The translations under genes were made by a program, and so were the position numbers. From NCBI GenBank assembly GCA_900765525.1, contig CAAFRY010000194.1, positions 1 to 13,733 of the forward strand: DNA of 13,733 bases, written 5' to 3'. The notes beneath the pieces are model-generated. The model searched no databases. It saw only the letters and a program-made list of their open reading frames with translations, and was not told the origin of the DNA. Positions 1 through 6,610 of the stretch are shown in pieces (position 1 is the stretch's first letter; each line of letters starts with the position of its first letter). This stretch comes from an uncultured Blautia sp. (GTDB lineage Bacteria; Bacillota; Clostridia; Lachnospirales; Lachnospiraceae).

Positions 1-174
1 AGTAACATTCGCAGGCCCATTTAAAGTTTTGCTTCGCAAAAGGAGCCTGCTCACACCTGAATCATATTCTTACGCAGCCCGGCAGCAAGCGTCGGGCTGC
101 TGTGTGAACAGTAACAGAGACATTCCTACTGTTTGTGCCCTTGTACACTGAGGGTAGAAATAAAAAATAAATCG
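1..174. repeat. Structured intergenic region with nested palindromes and short direct repeats
   Basis: No gene is visible here. A nested hairpin runs 11-50: GCAGGC (11-16) pairs with GCCTGC (45-50) around an inner TTTTGC-ttc-GCAAAA (27-41). A second hairpin pairs GCAGCCCG (74-81) with CGGGCTGC (93-100), with outer TCACAC (51-56) and GTGTGA (102-107) also complementary. A third pairs AACAGTA (107-113) with TACTGTT (127-133). The 10-mer AGTAACAGAG occurs at 110-119 and again at 181-190, and AGTAACA also opens the window at 1-7. No U-run follows any stem, so these are not clear terminators. The region resembles the mosaic intergenic repeats common in gut Clostridia, but copy number elsewhere cannot be seen from here. 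Confidence 0.5.
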
Positions 175-183
175 TGCTATAGT
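175..183 (+). promoter_or_regulatory. Possible extended -10 promoter for the 222-4337 cluster
   Basis: TGC-TATAGT (175-183) matches an extended -10 element (TGn plus TATAAT with one mismatch). At 17-base spacing the -35 position holds TAGAAA, a poor match, so recognition would depend on the extended -10. The expected transcript start is about 190, giving a leader of roughly 30 bases. Confidence 0.4.
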
Positions 184-221
184 AACAGAGGAAACTTTGG
201 TACAGAAGAAAGCGGTGTTTT

Positions 222-704
222 ATGGAAATAAGAAAAGCAAAATCCGGCCAGTTAGAACGGATTATGGAGATTTATGATAAGGCCAGAACATTTATGGCAG
301 ACCATGGAAATCCCAATCAATGGGTAAATGGTTATCCTCAAAGAGAATTAGTGAAAAGGGATTTAGACAATGGCTGGCTTTATGTGTGTATGCAGGATAA
401 AGAGATTGCAGGGGTATTTATGTTTTATCAGGAGCCGGAGCCTAATTACCGGGAAATCTGGGAGGGAAGCTGGCTGAATGACAGGCCCTACGGTACCATG
501 CACCGCATGGCTTCCGCTGGGAAAATACGGGGTGTATCTGCCTTTTGCCTGGAATGGTGCTATAATCAGTGCAGAAACCTGAAGGGAGATACCCACCCGG
601 ATAATTATGTGATGCAAAATGTTTTTGAGAAAAATGGATTTAAACGGTGCGGAATTATCCGTGTGGAGGATAAAAGCCTGAGGATTGCTTATCAGAAGGA
701 GTAA
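222..704 (+). CDS. GNAT-family N-acetyltransferase
   Basis: A 160-residue protein of typical length for a single-domain GNAT enzyme, which transfers an acetyl group from acetyl-CoA to an amine. The N-terminus (MEIRKAKSGQLERIMEIY) has the usual first strand and helix. The acetyl-CoA pyrophosphate-binding motif A is read at about 95-110 (MASAGKIRGVSAFCLEW). Motif B follows at about 125-146 (THPDNY, then VFEKNGFKRCGII), the usual 'N..M...ekNGF' signature. The substrate cannot be inferred. The ATG at 222 is the only good start; its ribosome binding site is weak (GAAAGCGG just upstream). It lies 5 bases before the methionine aminopeptidase gene, and its last codons contain that gene's Shine-Dalgarno sequence, so co-transcription and coupled translation are likely. 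Sure of the fold, unsure of the role. Confidence 0.85.
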   Translation: MEIRKAKSGQLERIMEIYDKARTFMADHGNPNQWVNGYPQRELVKRDLDNGWLYVCMQDKEIAGVFMFYQEPEPNYREIWEGSWLNDRPYGTMHRMASAGKIRGVSAFCLEWCYNQCRNLKGDTHPDNYVMQNVFEKNGFKRCGIIRVEDKSLRIAYQKE

Positions 705-709
705 GAAGA

Positions 710-1582
710 ATGGAATTGTTGGAGAGAAACGCCCCCTGCTGGTGCGGCAGTGGGAAAAAATATAAAAAATGCCATGAGGCTTTTGATGAAAAATTAAAGA
801 TGTATGAAAACAAAGGAATTTTGATTCCTTCCCGGGATTTGATAAAAACCCCGTACCAGATTGAGAAAATCAGAGAAAGTGCAAAAATTAACATTGCTGT
901 GCTGGATTATGTGGCAGAGCATATAAAAGAGGGTATCACTACCCAGGAAATCGATGACTGGGTTTATAAAATCACCACAGAAGCAGGAGCTGTTCCTGCT
1001 CCCTTGAACTATGAGGGGTATCCCAAAAGTGTCTGCACCTCTGTAAACCATCAGGTTTGCCATGGAATTCCTTCAGAAGATGTGGTTTTAAAGGAAGGAG
1101 ATATTGTAAACGTGGATGTTTCCACTATTCTGGACGGCTATTTTTCTGATTCCTCCAGAATGTTCTGCATCGGGGATGTGGGAGAGGAGAAGCAGCGTCT
1201 GGTGCAGGTGACAAAAGAGTGCGTACAAAAGGGGCTGGAGCAGGTTAAACCCTGGGGATTTCTGGGAGATATGAGCCAGGCTGTCTATGAACATGCCCAT
1301 AAAAACGGTTATTCCGTGGTTCGTGAGATTGGAGGCCATGGAGTAGGGCTGGAATTCCATGAAGAGCCATGGGTGGGCTATATTGGAAAGGCCGGAACCG
1401 GTATGCTGCTGGCGCCGGGAATGATGTTTACCATTGAGCCCATGATAAATATGGGAAGTTATGAAATTTTCGTGGATGACAGCGACGGCTGGACCGTGTA
1501 TACCGAGGACGGACAGCCCTCTGCCCAGTGGGAGATTATGGTCTTGGTTACGGAAAAGGGCTGTGAGGTTATCGCCTACTAG
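710..1582 (+). CDS. map: Methionine aminopeptidase type I with N-terminal SEC-C zinc motif
   Basis: A 290-residue cytosolic enzyme that removes the initiator methionine from new proteins. Residues 10-22 form a SEC-C knuckle (C10, C12, C21, H22), a small zinc-binding extension found on some bacterial MetAPs and on SecA, thought to aid ribosome or partner binding. The pita-bread catalytic domain follows from about residue 40. All five expected metal ligands are present: D136, D147, H210 (GGHGVG), E243 (TIEPM) and E275 (SAQWE). The substrate-contacting histidine is H118 (VCHGIP). The start at 710 is supported by AGAAGGAG at 694-701, inside the end of the preceding gene. The next gene starts one base after the stop, indicating an operon. 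The E-I-M after E275 replaces the more usual E-H-T but keeps the ligand. Confidence 0.96.
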   Translation: MELLERNAPCWCGSGKKYKKCHEAFDEKLKMYENKGILIPSRDLIKTPYQIEKIRESAKINIAVLDYVAEHIKEGITTQEIDDWVYKITTEAGAVPAPLNYEGYPKSVCTSVNHQVCHGIPSEDVVLKEGDIVNVDVSTILDGYFSDSSRMFCIGDVGEEKQRLVQVTKECVQKGLEQVKPWGFLGDMSQAVYEHAHKNGYSVVREIGGHGVGLEFHEEPWVGYIGKAGTGMLLAPGMMFTIEPMINMGSYEIFVDDSDGWTVYTEDGQPSAQWEIMVLVTEKGCEVIAY

Positions 1583-1583
1583 C

Positions 1584-2528
1584 ATGAAGGTATTGGAAAT
1601 TTGCTTAGATGAAAATACAGGAAATCATACTCTGGAGTATATACTGCGCCAAAAGCTGGGGCTGACCAGACGGCAGATAAGCCAGGCCAAGTTTCGGGAA
1701 CAAGGTATCTGTATAGACGGATGTCAGCAGAGAGTTTCTTATGTGGGACGGCCGGGGCAGGTGCTGACCGTATGCTTGGAGGAAGACAGACCGGATACAG
1801 GCCGGGTAGTTCCCGTAAAGGGAAGCCTTGAGATTCTCTATGAGGACCAGGATATTTTTGCAGTCAACAAGCCTCCGGGTATGCCTACGCATCCGGGAAG
1901 AGGCCATTATAAGGATTCGCTGGCTAATTTGATAGCCGGGTATTACCAAGAAAAAGAGTCCCCCTGTCTGGTGCGGGCCGTAGGCCGGCTGGACAGTGAT
2001 ACATCAGGTGTTCTGGTCTTCGGTAAAAACCAGGCAGCAGCAGCCAGATTGGCCCGGCAAAAGGAAGAGGGCAGGTATGAGAAAGACTACCTGGCTCTGA
2101 TTCAAGGCAGGTTAGAAGGGGAAGGTTTTATCCGGGAACCCATAGGGAAGGCTTTGGGCGAAAAACAGAAAATGCAGGTCAGTCTCCAGGGGAAGCCGGC
2201 AGTTACCTGGTATCAAAGCCAGAAAATTTTTTGTGACCGGGAGGCCTTTGATAGGGAGGTTTCCCTTGTTCTATGCCGGATATTCACAGGGAGAACTCAT
2301 CAGATACGGGTTCATATGGCCTGGAAGGGACATCCGCTGCTGGGAGACAAGCTTTACGGAGATGGGAAAAATCCCTTATTTCCGGGACTGGGGCTTCACT
2401 GCTTCCGGGCAGTATTTTACCAGCCCTTTACCGGAGCGAAAATACAGGTTCAGGCAGAACCCCGCCATTGGCCTCAAGAATTGCTATGGGAGATAAAAGA
2501 AATAAGAGAAAGATGTAAAGAAAAATGA
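1584..2528 (+). CDS. RluA-family RNA pseudouridine synthase
   Basis: A 314-residue enzyme converting uridine to pseudouridine in rRNA or tRNA. Residues about 15-75 resemble an S4-like RNA-binding domain (LTRRQISQAKF, then GICIDG). The catalytic domain starts near 82 (ILYEDQDIFAVNKPPGM). The catalytic aspartate is D137 in GRLDSDTSG. RluA proteins usually have H-R-L-D, so glycine at 134 is a variant that also recalls the RsuA group. The conserved RTHQIRVHMA and HPLLGDKLYG segments lie at 237-259. An upstream in-frame ATG at 1461 lies inside the MetAP gene; 1584 is preferred because the protein then begins where the family does and the start follows the MetAP stop by one base. No strong Shine-Dalgarno sequence precedes it, so coupling to MetAP is likely. 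The exact target uridine (RluA, RluC or RluD type) is not resolvable. Confidence 0.92.
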   Translation: MKVLEICLDENTGNHTLEYILRQKLGLTRRQISQAKFREQGICIDGCQQRVSYVGRPGQVLTVCLEEDRPDTGRVVPVKGSLEILYEDQDIFAVNKPPGMPTHPGRGHYKDSLANLIAGYYQEKESPCLVRAVGRLDSDTSGVLVFGKNQAAAARLARQKEEGRYEKDYLALIQGRLEGEGFIREPIGKALGEKQKMQVSLQGKPAVTWYQSQKIFCDREAFDREVSLVLCRIFTGRTHQIRVHMAWKGHPLLGDKLYGDGKNPLFPGLGLHCFRAVFYQPFTGAKIQVQAEPRHWPQELLWEIKEIRERCKEK

Positions 2529-3118
2529 AAAACAGAAGGGTAAAGAAAACCTGTTTTCTGGAACTGAAGGGCCAGCAGATTCAGATTGAAAAAAAGCAGA
2601 TAAAAAATATGTATCTCCGTGTGGGGTCTGAGGGAGAAATTCGCATTTCCGCACCTCTGTCTGTATCAGATAAAAGGGTGGAGGAATTTGTCCTGGAGAA
2701 ATGGAACTGGATTGAAAAAGCCAGGGAGAAGCAGAAGACCAAAAGAGAAACAGAGGCACCTGGCTGGGAAAAAGGGTTAAGTCCTGGGCAGCAGGAAGCC
2801 AGAAAAGAGGAGTGCCGGAAAATCATGCTGGCCCGCCTGCCACGGATAATCCAAAAGTGGGAGAGACTTACCGGTCTTCACGCCCTCGAATGGAAGCTGC
2901 GGGATATGAAAACCAGATGGGGCACCTGTGTGCCGGCAAAAAAGAGAATCTGGCTGAACCTGCGTCTGGCTCTTTATCCGGAGGAATGTCTGGAGTATGT
3001 GGTGGTCCATGAACTGGTACATTTTTTGGTGCCTGGCCACGGACCAGAGTTTTGGAAGTACATGGACAGGTTTTTTCCGGAGTGGCCCAGAGTGAGAAAG
3101 GAATTAAACGGAATATAG
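2525..3118 (+). CDS. YgjP-type (DUF45) zinc metallohydrolase
   Basis: A 197-residue protein of the YgjP/DUF45 metallopeptidase-like family. The zinc site is clear: H162-E163-L-V-H166, with H172 as third ligand (PGHGPEFW). The family hallmark MKTRWGTC lies at 128-135, and the N-terminal beta-rich half (about 10-60) ends with the common 'EEFVLEKWNWI' helix. Residues 65-100 are highly charged and probably helical. There is no signal peptide, so it is cytosolic. The ATG overlaps the stop of the pseudouridine synthase gene (ATGA at 2525-2528), a sign of translational coupling. The family has often been annotated as a peptidase; I recall a report of nucleotide pyrophosphatase activity for E. coli YgjP but cannot confirm it here. 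Family assignment is strong, substrate is open. Confidence 0.88.
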   Translation: MKNRRVKKTCFLELKGQQIQIEKKQIKNMYLRVGSEGEIRISAPLSVSDKRVEEFVLEKWNWIEKAREKQKTKRETEAPGWEKGLSPGQQEARKEECRKIMLARLPRIIQKWERLTGLHALEWKLRDMKTRWGTCVPAKKRIWLNLRLALYPEECLEYVVVHELVHFLVPGHGPEFWKYMDRFFPEWPRVRKELNGI

Positions 3119-3134
3119 GAGGAATGACAAAAAC

Positions 3135-4337
3135 ATGTCAATGGCAATTGTAACGCTGAAAAAAGGAGAAGGGCGGTCTTTAAAAGCAGGAGGCCCCTGG
3201 ATTTATGATAATGAGGTAGCCAGTATTTTAGGAAGCTTTGAGAACGGGGACATAGTACTGGTTCATGATTTTGACGGTTATCCATTGGGACAAGGCTTTA
3301 TCAATCAAAATTCTAAGATTCGAATCCGTATGATGAGCCGCAGGACAGATGTGGAGATTAACCGAGAGTTTCTGAAAAAACGGGTAAAAGACGCTTGGGA
3401 ATATAGGAAGAAAACCGTGGACACCGGAAGCTGCAGGATAATTTTCGGGGAAGCAGATTTTCTCCCTGGCTTTGTGGCGGACAAGTTTTCGGATGTGCTG
3501 GTTATCCAGTCTCTGGCCCTGGGCATTGACAGGTGGAAGGAAGTTCTGGTAGAGCTTTTAAAGGAGACACTGGCAGAGGACGGTATCCTTATTCGGGGCG
3601 TTTATGAGAGAAGCGATGCTAAGGTCAGAAGCCAGGAAGGAATGGAGCGTGTCAAAGGGTTTATGGGAGAACCTTTTGAACCTTTAGTGGAGATTGAGGA
3701 AAACGGTGTCCGCTATCAGGTTGATGTAAAGGATGGACAGAAAACAGGATTTTTCCTGGACCAGAAATACAACCGTCTGGCCATACAGAAGCTGTGCAAA
3801 GATGCCAGGGTTCTGGACTGCTTTACCCATACCGGCTCTTTTGCCTTAAATGCAGGAATCGCAGGGGCAAATAGCGTTCTGGGCGTGGATGCTTCAGAGC
3901 TGGCAGTGAGCCAGGCAGAGGAAAATGCAAGACTTAACGGATTAGAGGACAGAGTGAAATTCCTTTGCCGGGATGTGTTTGAACTGCTGCCGGAACTGGA
4001 AAGAAAAGGGGAGAAATTCGACGTGGTGATACTGGACCCTCCTGCTTTTACAAAATCCAGAAACTCCATTAAAAATGCAGTGAAGGGTTATCGGGAAATC
4101 AATCTGAGAGCCATGAAGCTGGTAAAGGACGGAGGCTTTCTGGCCACCTGCTCCTGTTCCCATTTTATGGATTATGCTCTTTTTACCCAGACTATCCATC
4201 AGGCAGCCAGAAACGTCCATAAGCGGCTGCGGCAGGTAGAATACAGGACACAGGCTGCGGACCATCCTATTTTGTGGGCTGCGGAGGAGTCCTATTACCT
4301 GAAATTTTATATTTTCCAGGTCTGTGAGGAGATGTAA
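3135..4337 (+). CDS. RlmI-like class I SAM-dependent rRNA (cytosine-C5) methyltransferase
   Basis: A 400-residue enzyme resembling E. coli RlmI, which methylates 23S rRNA at C5 of a cytosine. Residues 1-70 form a PUA-like RNA-binding domain (VTLKKGEGRSLKAGGPWIY). A central linker domain ends in DGQKTGFFLDQKYNR (200-214), characteristic of this family. The Rossmann SAM pocket is at 227-235 (LDCFTHTGS), with D252 as the ribose-binding acid and the catalytic D301-P-P at 301-303. C339/C341 in CSCSHF is the likely catalytic cysteine region. The AGGAGG at 3117-3122 lies 12 bases before the ATG at 3135; the ATG at 3124 is in another frame and opens only nine codons. An ATG at 3141 is also in frame. 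It is the last gene of the cluster, 16 bases after the metallohydrolase gene, and no terminator is seen between it and the purine promoter. Confidence 0.92.
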   Translation: MSMAIVTLKKGEGRSLKAGGPWIYDNEVASILGSFENGDIVLVHDFDGYPLGQGFINQNSKIRIRMMSRRTDVEINREFLKKRVKDAWEYRKKTVDTGSCRIIFGEADFLPGFVADKFSDVLVIQSLALGIDRWKEVLVELLKETLAEDGILIRGVYERSDAKVRSQEGMERVKGFMGEPFEPLVEIEENGVRYQVDVKDGQKTGFFLDQKYNRLAIQKLCKDARVLDCFTHTGSFALNAGIAGANSVLGVDASELAVSQAEENARLNGLEDRVKFLCRDVFELLPELERKGEKFDVVILDPPAFTKSRNSIKNAVKGYREINLRAMKLVKDGGFLATCSCSHFMDYALFTQTIHQAARNVHKRLRQVEYRTQAADHPILWAAEESYYLKFYIFQVCEEM

Positions 4338-4346
4338 AGAAAATCG

Positions 4347-4375
4347 TTGACAATTCTTTTGAGAGATGTTATGTT
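4347..4375 (+). promoter_or_regulatory. Promoter of the purine operon
   Basis: TTGACA (4347-4352) is a perfect -35. A 17-base spacer leads to TATGTT (4370-4375), and TG at 4367-4368 makes it an extended -10. The predicted start, about 4382, coincides with the first base of the riboswitch P1 helix, which supports both calls. Confidence 0.8.
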
Positions 4376-4381
4376 GTAATT

Positions 4382-4460
4382 GCTTATATGACTGACGGAA
4401 GTGGAAATGACCACGGGAAGTATAAGCCAGAGAAGCCGACCGTCTGGGCGAAATGCTCGG
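4382..4460 (+). ncRNA. ZTP (pfl motif) riboswitch aptamer
   Basis: The RNA matches the ZTP riboswitch layout. P1 is a perfect 7-bp helix, GCTTATA (4382-4388) with TATAAGC (4421-4427). P2 is GTGG (4401-4404) with CCAC (4411-4414), followed by GGGAAG. The 3' domain has P3 CCGA (4436-4439) with TCGG (4457-4460), enclosing the signature CCGTCTGGGC (4440-4449). The expected pseudoknot forms exactly: GACGG (4394-4398) with CCGTC (4440-4444). This class binds ZMP/ZTP, which build up when 10-formyl-THF is short. The next two genes encode IMP cyclohydrolase and the ZMP-consuming formyltransferase, as expected for this class. Ligand binding should turn expression on by blocking the overlapping terminator. 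Confidence 0.93.
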
Positions 4461-4475
4461 ATAGTGGGCTTTTTT
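4435..4475 (+). terminator. Riboswitch-controlled intrinsic terminator
   Basis: GCCGACCGTCTGGGC (4435-4449) pairs with GCTCGGATAGTGGGC (4455-4469) across a five-base loop, with two mismatches and three G-U pairs, followed by six U (4470-4475). The 5' arm contains both the pseudoknot strand and the 5' side of P3, so the ligand-bound aptamer and the terminator cannot form together. It may also end transcripts reading through from the upstream rRNA methyltransferase gene. Confidence 0.88.
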
Positions 4476-4515
4476 GTTACCCTTAGGGACAGGAAGATGC
4501 AAAGGAGAGAAATTC

Positions 4516-5229
4516 ATGAAAATGTTATCATTGTCAGAGGAACTGAAGAATAATGCCTATCCAGGAAGAGGAATCGTACTGGGAAAGACGGAAGACGGAA
4601 AAAAAGCAGTGGCTGCTTACTTTATCATGGGCAGAAGCGAGAACAGCAGAAACCGTATTTTTGTAGAAGAGGGAGAGGGAATCCGCACCCAGGCTTTTGA
4701 CCCTTCAAAGCTGGTAGACCCAAGCCTGATTATCTATGCGCCGGTGCGTGTGCTGGGGAATAAAACCATTGTCACAAACGGAGACCAGACCGACACTATC
4801 TACGATGGCATGGACAAGCAGATGACATTTGAGCAGGCTTTAAGAAGCAGAGAGTTTGAGCCGGACGGACCTAACTATACCCCGAGAATTTCAGGAATCA
4901 TGCATTTAGAGGCGGGAAAATATAATTATGCCATGTCTATTTTAAAGAGCAATAACGGCGATGCGGATTCCTGCAACCGTTATACCTTTGCTTATGAAAA
5001 TCCAAAGGCAGGAGAGGGACGTTTCATCCATACTTACATGCATGACGGAAATCCTCTGCCAAGCTTTGAGGGAGAGCCTAAGCTGGTGGGAATCTCCGGA
5101 GATATTGACGGATTTACCCAGGAGGTTTGGGAGAGCTTAAATGAAGAAAACAAGGTTTCCCTTTTTGTCCGTTTCATCGATATTGAAACAGGAGCTTATG
5201 AGACCAGAATTGTAAATAAAAATAAATAA
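4516..5229 (+). CDS. IMP cyclohydrolase, PurO-like
   Basis: A 237-residue protein of the IMP_cyclohyd family, related to archaeal PurO and unrelated in fold to the cyclohydrolase half of bacterial PurH. It closes the ring of FAICAR to give IMP, the last step of de novo purine synthesis. Recognisable segments are NAYPGRGIVLG (13-23), YFIMGRSENSRNR (35-47), VTNGDQTDTI (86-95), GIMHLEAGKYNYAM (127-140), a SCNRY stretch at 152-156 and IHTYMHDGNPLPSFEGEP (171-188). The ATG at 4516 is chosen over an upstream in-frame TTG at 4474 because AGGAG (4503-4507) sits eight bases before it and the TTG lies at the terminator U-run. It is controlled by the ZTP riboswitch and followed after 23 bases by the formyltransferase that makes its substrate. 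Confidence 0.9.
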   Translation: MKMLSLSEELKNNAYPGRGIVLGKTEDGKKAVAAYFIMGRSENSRNRIFVEEGEGIRTQAFDPSKLVDPSLIIYAPVRVLGNKTIVTNGDQTDTIYDGMDKQMTFEQALRSREFEPDGPNYTPRISGIMHLEAGKYNYAMSILKSNNGDADSCNRYTFAYENPKAGEGRFIHTYMHDGNPLPSFEGEPKLVGISGDIDGFTQEVWESLNEENKVSLFVRFIDIETGAYETRIVNKNK

Positions 5230-5252
5230 TTCAGCAGAAAGGAAGAATTGCG

Positions 5253-6437
5253 ATGAAAGAATTAGCATTGAAGTACGGATGTAATCCAAATCAGAAACCT
5301 TCCAGAATCTATATGGGAAACGGAGAGGAGCTGCCTATTAAAGTATTGTCCGGAAAGCCGGGATACATTAACTTTTTGGATGCTTTTAACGGCTGGCAGC
5401 TTGTAAGGGATTTAAAGAAAGCAACCGGACTTGCGGCGGCAACTTCTTTTAAACATGTGTCTCCGGCAGGTGCTTCCGTGGGATTGCCCCTTACGGAAAC
5501 TTTGGCAAAAATCTACTGGGTAGACGATATGGACTGGAGAAACTTTTCTCCTCTGGCCTGCGCATATGCCAGAGCAAGAGGAGCTGACCGTATGTCTTCT
5601 TTCGGAGATTTTATTTCTCTTTCCGATGTGTGTGACAGAGATACAGCTCTGCTGATTAAAAGAGAGGTTTCTGACGGTGTTATTGCTCCCGGTTATACAG
5701 AGGAGGCACTGGAGATTCTGAAGCTGAAGAAAAAGGGCAATTATAATGTGATTGAGATTGACCCGGACTATGTTCCGGCGCCGCTGGAGCATAAAGAGGT
5801 TTACGGTATTACTTTTGAGCAGGGACGTCAGGAGCTGGCCATTGACGACGCCTTGATTTCCAATCTGGTGACAGAGAACAAGAATCTTACCGAAGAGGCT
5901 AAAAGGGATTTGAAAATTTCTCTGATTATTTTAAAATACACCCAGTCTAACTCAGTTTGCTTTGTAAAGGACGGACAGGCCATCGGAGTAGGCGCCGGAC
6001 AGCAGTCCAGGGTACACTGCACCCGTCTGGCCGGACAGAAAGCAGACAACTGGTGGCTGAGACAGTGCCCTAAGGTTCTGAATCTGCCTTTTAAGGAGGA
6101 CATAAGCCGTGCGGAAAGGGACAATGCCATTGACGTTTATATCGGCGAAGAATACATGGACGTATTGGCTGAGGGTGCTTGGGAGAAGACATTTACCCAG
6201 AAGCCGGAGGTATTTACCAGAGAGGAAAAAAGAGAATGGCTGGATAAACTGACCGAAGTAACTTTAGGTTCTGATGCTTTCTTCCCCTTCTCTGATAATA
6301 TTGAGAGAGCCAGAAAGAGCGGTGTTTGCTACATAGCCCAGCCAGGTGGTTCTGTGAGAGACGACGCAGTTATTGATACTTGCAATAAATATAACATGGT
6401 AATGGCCTTTACCGGAATTCGTCTGTTCCATCACTAA
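5253..6437 (+). CDS. AICAR formyltransferase, free-standing (PurH C-terminal domain type)
   Basis: A 394-residue phosphoribosylaminoimidazolecarboxamide formyltransferase that transfers the formyl group of 10-formyl-THF to AICAR (ZMP), making FAICAR. It corresponds only to the C-terminal domain of bifunctional PurH; the cyclohydrolase activity is supplied by the gene just upstream. Diagnostic segments are KYGCNPNQKPSRIY (7-20), NFLDAFNGWQLVRDL (40-54), the catalytic K67-H68 pair in SFKHVSPAGASVG, KYTQSNSVCF and GVGAGQQSRVHCTRLAG in the middle, and SDAFFPFSDNIERA with AQPGGSVRD near the end. The C-terminus reads TGIRLFHH where the family usually ends RHFRH, a modest variation. AAAGGAAG precedes the ATG. 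No clear terminator follows, only a 9-bp hairpin (6451-6488) without a U-run. Confidence 0.95.
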   Translation: MKELALKYGCNPNQKPSRIYMGNGEELPIKVLSGKPGYINFLDAFNGWQLVRDLKKATGLAAATSFKHVSPAGASVGLPLTETLAKIYWVDDMDWRNFSPLACAYARARGADRMSSFGDFISLSDVCDRDTALLIKREVSDGVIAPGYTEEALEILKLKKKGNYNVIEIDPDYVPAPLEHKEVYGITFEQGRQELAIDDALISNLVTENKNLTEEAKRDLKISLIILKYTQSNSVCFVKDGQAIGVGAGQQSRVHCTRLAGQKADNWWLRQCPKVLNLPFKEDISRAERDNAIDVYIGEEYMDVLAEGAWEKTFTQKPEVFTREEKREWLDKLTEVTLGSDAFFPFSDNIERARKSGVCYIAQPGGSVRDDAVIDTCNKYNMVMAFTGIRLFHH

Positions 6438-6450
6438 AATACAGGAAAAG

Positions 6451-6488
6451 CTTCCGGCCTGGCGGGGGGAATTGTGCAGGGCCGGAAG
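6451..6488. other. Perfect 9-bp inverted repeat after the AICAR formyltransferase gene
   Basis: CTTCCGGCC (6451-6459) pairs with GGCCGGAAG (6480-6488) around a 20-base loop. No U-run follows on the plus strand, so it is not a standard terminator. On the minus strand a CTTTTCC follows, but no minus-strand gene needs it. It may stabilise the mRNA 3' end. Confidence 0.45.
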
Positions 6489-6540
6489 GAGGAAAAGCAG
6501 TAATAGTAAGTTTTTTAAATAAAAAGGTAAAGAAATTTAC

Positions 6541-6570
6541 TTGCAGAGCCTGTGGGGGCAGGCTTATAAT
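6541..6570 (+). promoter_or_regulatory. Promoter with palindromic spacer, upstream of the zinc dehydrogenase
   Basis: TTGCAG (6541-6546), an 18-base spacer and a perfect TATAAT (6565-6570). The whole spacer is an inverted repeat: AGCCTG (6547-6552), six bases TGGGGG, then CAGGCT (6559-6564). A repressor or a MerR-type activator binding between -35 and -10 is a reasonable inference. The perfect Shine-Dalgarno AGGAGGT at 6597-6603 fixes the gene start at 6611. Confidence 0.7.
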
Positions 6571-6610
6571 GAAGCTAACTGATTGACAGAAAATTTAGGA
6601 GGTATTTTTT

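Noticed and set aside
1461..1583. In-frame upstream extension of the pseudouridine synthase into the MetAP gene.
   Set aside because: The extra 41 residues are the MetAP coding sequence in another frame; the family N-terminus starts at 1584.
3942..4517. A 191-codon minus-strand open frame.
   Set aside because: It is the antisense of the rRNA methyltransferase C-terminus and of the riboswitch; no ribosome binding site or family motif.
6451..6488. Hairpin after the AICAR formyltransferase gene as an intrinsic terminator.
   Set aside because: The stem is perfect but is followed by GAGGAAAAG, not a U-run; the nearest T-run is about 25 bases further. Kept only as an inverted repeat.
6583..6588. 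TTGACA as a second -35 box for the zinc dehydrogenase.
   Set aside because: No -10 fits: 17 bases downstream lies the start of the TATTTTTT tract just before the ATG, so the transcript would be leaderless despite a perfect Shine-Dalgarno sequence.
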